16,558 nt of DNA. Source: Methanobacteriota archaeon (GTDB taxonomy: Archaea > Halobacteriota > Methanosarcinia > Methanosarcinales > Methanoperedenaceae). The first letter of the stretch is position 1. Each line of letters begins with the position of its first letter. The notes under the pieces were generated by a model, which saw only the letters and a program-made list of their open reading frames with translations, searched no databases and was not told the origin of the DNA. Positions 13,440-16,558 of the stretch are shown in pieces. The position numbers were made by a program, and so were the translations under genes. The DNA is taken from NCBI GenBank assembly GCA_018900975.1, contig JAHIFK010000072.1, positions 1 through 16,558 of the forward strand, in the 5' to 3' direction.

Positions 13440-14396
13440 ATGAAAATCAAAGATATCGGGGAACGGGCATTGATACAGCGCATTTCCGGTTTACTCTCAG
13501 GAGCCGACGATATCGTTGTTGGGGCAGGTGAGGACGACTGTGCCGTGATTGATACAGGCGGGGATGATTATCTTCTTGTCACAACTGACATGCTTCACCG
13601 CAAAACTGATTTCCCGCTCCAGATGACAGGCCGCCAGATCGGATGGATGTCTGTGGCAGTGAACCTGAGCGACCTTGCTTCCAAAGGCGCAAGACCGATT
13701 GGCGTTGTGATGGCGATGGGAATACCGCCGGATACAGAAGTTGAGTTTATCGAAGAAATTGTAAAAGGGATGGACGAGTGCGCTTCTAAGTTTGGAACGC
13801 GAATAGTTGGCGGGGATACGGATGCCCACGACGAACTCACGCTTGTGGGAACAGCGCTTGGCATGGTGAAAAAGGAACACCTCATACGCAGGAGCGGGGC
13901 AAGGCCAGGTGACCTCGTATGCGTGACAGGACATCCGGGCACAGCGGGCGCGGCTCTTTTTGCGCTTGATAAGAAAATAACGGTTAGCCAGAAGATTTTA
14001 AATGCACTTTTTGAACCGGTACCGAGGATTTATGAAGGGATGGCGCTTTCTGAATCCCTTTCGGTTACTTCCATAATGGACATAAGCGACGGGCTTGCCC
14101 TGTCGCTCCATGATATGAGCAGGGCTGGAGGCGTTGGATTCAAGATATACGAAAGCAGGCTTCCTGTTCTTCCTGATGTTAAAAGGTTATTGAAAGAGAG
14201 GGAAATGCTTGAGGCTGCGGTATTTGCGGGCGGGGATTTTGAACTGTTGTTCACTGTGGCGCCTGAAAAGCTGGATAAAGCAAGAAAAGCATGTCCACTA
14301 ACTGTTATCGGGGAGGTCATTGAAAATGGCGTATTTATTGAAAGAGCAGGTAGGGTGGAAGAGTTGAAGGCGCGTGGGTATGAACATTTTTCGTAG
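13440..14396 (+). CDS. thiL: Thiamine-monophosphate kinase
   Basis: A 318-residue ThiL, which phosphorylates thiamine monophosphate to thiamine diphosphate with ATP. Family motifs are GEDDCAVID (about 30-38; Mg-ATP binding acidic cluster), VTTDMLHRKTDFPLQMTGRQ, AVNLSDLASKGARPIGV, RIVGGDTDAHDEL, DISDGLALSLHDMSRAGGVG and AGGDFELLFTV, all in the usual order. The length (310-330) is normal, and the ATP-grasp-unlike PurM fold is implied by these motifs. The ATG overlaps the stop of the last micro-ORF in the leader (ATGA). The gene stands alone, with no other thiamine gene in view. A T-rich tract (ttttgttatattttatttttt) follows within 25 bases and may end transcription. Confidence 0.95.
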   Translation: MKIKDIGERALIQRISGLLSGADDIVVGAGEDDCAVIDTGGDDYLLVTTDMLHRKTDFPLQMTGRQIGWMSVAVNLSDLASKGARPIGVVMAMGIPPDTEVEFIEEIVKGMDECASKFGTRIVGGDTDAHDELTLVGTALGMVKKEHLIRRSGARPGDLVCVTGHPGTAGAALFALDKKITVSQKILNALFEPVPRIYEGMALSESLSVTSIMDISDGLALSLHDMSRAGGVGFKIYESRLPVLPDVKRLLKEREMLEAAVFAGGDFELLFTVAPEKLDKARKACPLTVIGEVIENGVFIERAGRVEELKARGYEHFS

Positions 14397-14554
14397 TGTT
14401 TTGTTATATTTTATTTTTTATACACAGCATCATGAATAATTTCTTATGCAATCAATCAAAAATTGGGTAGTGTACTAATTTTCGTTACCTGATGTCTTTA
14501 TGTGTCTCATTCTTGAAAATCATGGCTTTGCCTCTTTAGCTATTGATTAAACTT
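14397..14554. other. Non-coding stretch after thiL
   Basis: The first 25 bases are T-rich and probably terminate thiL transcription. The rest is AT-rich with no gene, no hairpin of note and no clear promoter. Together with the two repeats that follow it makes a 325-base gap without protein genes. Confidence 0.45.
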
Positions 14555-14645
14555 AGCCACAGAGGCGCAGAGAACACAGAGATGAGAGGGATAGGGATAT
14601 ATCATGGTTTTCGGGATTACGGCCTCTACGCCTCCGGGTGTCTGT
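14555..14645. repeat. CACAGAG-unit degenerate inverted repeat
   Basis: The left arm from 14555 has three CAGAG cores 8 and 9 bases apart (ccacagagg, cgcagagaa, cacagagat). The right arm at 14621-14645, read on the other strand, includes cggaggcgtagag, which matches cagaggcgcagag (14560-14572) at 11 of 13 positions. The centre holds nothing recognisable. Similar CCACAGAG arrays are known as dispersed non-coding repeats in other prokaryotic genomes; that comparison is from memory. Confidence 0.6.
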
Positions 14646-14655
14646 GTCTTTTTCA

Positions 14656-14723
14656 GACAGGATCGACAGGATTTACAGGATTAACTATAAAAATCGTATC
14701 CTGTCGATCCTGTTAATCCTGTC
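14656..14723. repeat. ACAGGAT-unit inverted repeat, copy 2
   Basis: The left arm carries gacaggat, cgacaggat, ttacaggat, taac (14656-14684). The right arm, read from 14723 on the other strand, carries gacaggat, taacaggat, cgacaggat. Both arms are three 9-bp units and could pair into a long hairpin in more than one register. The right arm overlaps the last bases of the HAD gene, including its stop codon. It is the same family as the copy after the HMGR gene. Confidence 0.75.
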
Positions 14724-15537
14724 AAAGAACAGGTTTTTTGTGCAGCGTCTCTACGATTCCTATTATCTCCCCAATATCCTTTATCACAATATCTGCCTCC
14801 TCACACAGCAGTGGCGGGCACTTTCCTGTCTGCTGGATCGAGAGCACACCAAGATCTGCGGCGCGCAATGCAAGTACGTCGTTTATTCCATCACCCACCA
14901 TGATAACCTTATCGTACTCCTTTTTTAAATTCTTCACTATCTCTTCTTTTCTCTCAGGAGTGGATATCTCAAACACACACTGGAGCGGCACGCACACGTT
15001 CATTGCAAGAACTGACAGGTTCCTCATGCTGTCTCCAGAAGCGATAAAAATGCCGACACCCATTTCATTGAGGGTCTTTATGACGTTGGGAGTATTGGGA
15101 TACACCCTGCCCCCCGTGCATATCACGTATGGGATGCTGTCAGTATCCAGATCGATAATGAGCCCAACGCCCATGTAAAAAATGTCCCTGCACTTTTTTT
15201 TTACAGCAGCCATGACTTCCTGAAGATCATTCATCAGCACCTCAGTATTATTTTCTATCAGCTTCAATGCATCCGTTTTTTCTATCCTGCTTCGTGAACA
15301 CGCAACTTCGATATCGATACCGTTCTTCCGGATAAAATCCGATATCTTCATATCGGGCGGGCAGCTCACCAGCCTGGTTGAATCCACCTGCATAACCATG
15401 AGGGCGCAGTAAGGTTTTTTCCCAACAAGCTCGGTAGACACCACATTATCCAGGAATTCACCTGTCTTTATGTCCTTAGCTACGCGATGCATGCGAAGCA
15501 ACGTTCCTGCGCTATCAAAAACAACGGCGATCTTCAT
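14722..15537 (-). CDS. HAD-superfamily phosphatase, soluble P-type-ATPase-like
   Basis: A 271-residue protein with HAD motifs: I VVFDSAGTLL (nucleophile Asp8), II IFIASGDS (about 165-172), III Lys in TPERKEEI, and IV VGDGINDVLALRAADLGV (about 214-231). Ala10 replaces the second Asp of the common DxD, and motif IV has the GDGxND form of P-type ATPases (which have DKTGT in motif I), so it belongs with their soluble relatives. A long insertion between motifs I and II (about 20-150) could be a cap or a separate small domain. Substrate is unknown. There is no membrane segment, so it is not a pump. The ATG lies 25 bases after the ksgA stop, with a TATA-like ttataaaa in between, so it may have its own promoter. 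The stop codon lies in a repeat. Confidence 0.8.
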   Translation of the reverse strand: MKIAVVFDSAGTLLRMHRVAKDIKTGEFLDNVVSTELVGKKPYCALMVMQVDSTRLVSCPPDMKISDFIRKNGIDIEVACSRSRIEKTDALKLIENNTEVLMNDLQEVMAAVKKKCRDIFYMGVGLIIDLDTDSIPYVICTGGRVYPNTPNVIKTLNEMGVGIFIASGDSMRNLSVLAMNVCVPLQCVFEISTPERKEEIVKNLKKEYDKVIMVGDGINDVLALRAADLGVLSIQQTGKCPPLLCEEADIVIKDIGEIIGIVETLHKKPVL

Positions 15538-15562
15538 AGTATATAAATGGTTTTATAAGTGT

Positions 15563-16321
15563 TTAAGTTTTTTCTTCATATAAGACGTCTGCGATATTTG
15601 CAAGTTCGTGTGGTGAAAATGTTTCAGCCCTTTTCGCGAGAAGCTCTTCAGGCAGTTTCAGGATCGAGCTTTCACTGATGCCGAGAAATATAGCGTTATT
15701 CAATATCGCATTCCTGAGCTTTTTCCTCCTCTGGGAGAATGCGGCTGTAATAAATTTCATGAAAAAACCCTCATCTTTCACCGTGTAAGTGGCAGGGCGG
15801 GGAACAAGTTTCACAATTGCAGACTTTACCTCAGGCGCAGGACGAAACGATGCTGGAGGTAACACCTCAAGTATCTCAACGTCTGCATAATGCTGTACCG
15901 TTATTGACAGCCTCCCGTAATCCTTGCCACCCGGCGCTGCCACCATCCTCTTTGCGAATTCATACTGGTACATCAGGATCCCGAATTCGAATCTAGAGCG
16001 TAGCAGCTTGAAAGTGACTGGAGAAGAGATAGAATAGGGAAGATTGGAAATGACCTTATTGAACTGCGGGAAATCTATTTTCAGTGCATCACCCACAATG
16101 ACTTCCACGTTCTTCAACCCGTATAGCGAAGCTGCAAGTTCAGGATCAGCTTCTATTGCTATCACCCTGCCCGCTTTCTTTGCAAGTTTTTCAGTCAGAT
16201 TCCCGTATCCGGCTCCGATTTCAAGCACAGTATCCGAAACACCCAGTTTCCCGTATTCGATTATCCGGCCAAGGGCCAGTTTATCAATTAAGAAATGCTG
16301 GTCATTTTTATACAGTTTCAT
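15563..16321 (-). CDS. ksgA: 16S rRNA adenine dimethyltransferase KsgA/Dim1
   Basis: A 252-residue protein that dimethylates two adjacent adenines in the 3' hairpin of 16S rRNA late in small-subunit assembly. Visible are the family N-terminal DQHFLID, SAM motif I EIGAGYGNLT (about 36-45), acidic AIEADPELA, GDALKIDFP, catalytic motif IV NLPYSISSP, QYEFAKRMVA and RPAPEVKSAIV. A helical C-terminal domain includes FSQRRKKLRNAI and FSPHELANIADVL. Its ATG overlaps the DUF655 stop by 4 bases (ATGA), so translation is coupled. DUF655-ksgA is a conserved archaeal pair, usually following rpl21e and rpoF. Confidence 0.95.
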   Translation of the reverse strand: MKLYKNDQHFLIDKLALGRIIEYGKLGVSDTVLEIGAGYGNLTEKLAKKAGRVIAIEADPELAASLYGLKNVEVIVGDALKIDFPQFNKVISNLPYSISSPVTFKLLRSRFEFGILMYQYEFAKRMVAAPGGKDYGRLSITVQHYADVEILEVLPPASFRPAPEVKSAIVKLVPRPATYTVKDEGFFMKFITAAFSQRRKKLRNAILNNAIFLGISESSILKLPEELLAKRAETFSPHELANIADVLYEEKT

Positions 16322-16558
16322 CTCTTAGGCGGCATAGGGGTAGTAAAAATGCGGTATTTAATATGTTCTTCCTTTAATTCATCCAGAACCCTGTTCATGA
16401 TGAGTTTCTCAGGCGCATGCAGCCCTTTCACCCTGCTCACAAGCTGCGCTGTGCTTTCAAATTTACCTTTTTTCCTCTCATCGATTATCGCCCACATGAG
16501 CTTCTTGCCGATACCAGGCAGCAATTCAAGCATGTGTAGACGGGTTGTTATTGGATAA
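16318..16558 (-). CDS. DUF655 family protein, C-terminal part (runs off window)
   Basis: The frame is open from the window edge to a TGA at 16318-16320 (79 residues seen). It contains a helix-hairpin-helix-like motif MLELLPGIGKKLMWAIIDER followed by a basic helix, and ends TTPMPPKR. This is the C-terminal half of archaeal DUF655 proteins, small nucleic-acid-binding proteins of about 180-200 residues with an OB-like N-terminal part, which would lie beyond the edge. An internal ATG at 16531-16533 is not the start, because TTRLH before it is also conserved in the family. It overlaps ksgA by 4 bases. The role is unknown; association with RNA polymerase subunit F and ribosomal genes suggests RNA metabolism. 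Confidence 0.85.
   Translation of the reverse strand, partial: YPITTRLHMLELLPGIGKKLMWAIIDERKKGKFESTAQLVSRVKGLHAPEKLIMNRVLDELKEEHIKYRIFTTPMPPKR

Noticed and set aside
14638..14928. Plus-strand frame of 96 codons after thiL
   Set aside because: Its first part is translated inverted repeat (RIDRIYRINYK) and the rest is antisense to the HAD gene.

Overview
The window is archaeal, from a euryarchaeon most likely in or near the Methanosarcinales; the ANME-2d/Methanoperedens side is possible, but this is an inference. Direct evidence is the archaeal information-processing genes (eukaryote-type primase small subunit, GINS, L44e, S27e, aIF2-alpha, Nop10, PAC2 chaperone, DUF655-KsgA), TATA boxes, GGTGA-type ribosome binding sites and a tRNA-Lys gene without an encoded CCA. 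No methanogenesis gene is present to fix the lineage.

Layout. 1-325 is defence debris on the minus strand: the start of a HEPN-domain gene that runs off the window and a frameshifted relic of a type I restriction specificity subunit. 402-1694 (+) is a DUF1015 protein, convergent with a broken mscL (1736-1965, -). 2037-6921 (-) is a tight operon-like run: primase priS, GINS, L44e, S27e, aIF2-alpha, Nop10, PAC2 chaperone, then a zinc-ribbon methyltransferase. Spacings range from an 8-base overlap to 30 bases, and one TATA box lies upstream of priS. It joins replication initiation, ribosome and translation-initiation components and rRNA modification.

6922-8571 is accessory: a GxxExxR gene fragment enclosed by 19-bp inverted repeats, a gene-poor stretch, and a membrane-anchored cupredoxin-like surface protein. 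8572-9768 (+) is a DEAD-box RNA helicase. It converges on a small winged-helix regulator (9792-10169, -), which is divergent from a HEAT-repeat/diadenylate cyclase fusion (10425-11726, +). A tRNA-Lys(CUU) (-), a class II HMG-CoA reductase (+, mevalonate pathway for isoprenoid lipids) and thiamine-monophosphate kinase thiL (+) follow.

The HMGR-thiL and thiL-HAD gaps hold degenerate inverted repeats built of 8-9 bp units. The right end is a minus-strand group: DUF655 (cut by the window edge), ksgA/dim1 and a P-type-ATPase-like HAD phosphatase.

The most notable structures not explained by ordinary genes are: three 14-bp units before thiL that form a chain of stop-start-overlapping micro-ORFs, with a similar 14-bp duplication at the DUF1015 start; the family of inverted 9-bp-unit repeats, one pair of which brackets the GxxExxR relic; the HEAT-cyclase fusion; the AT-rich core of priS; and two gene relics (hsdS, mscL) recognisable only by reading across frameshifts.
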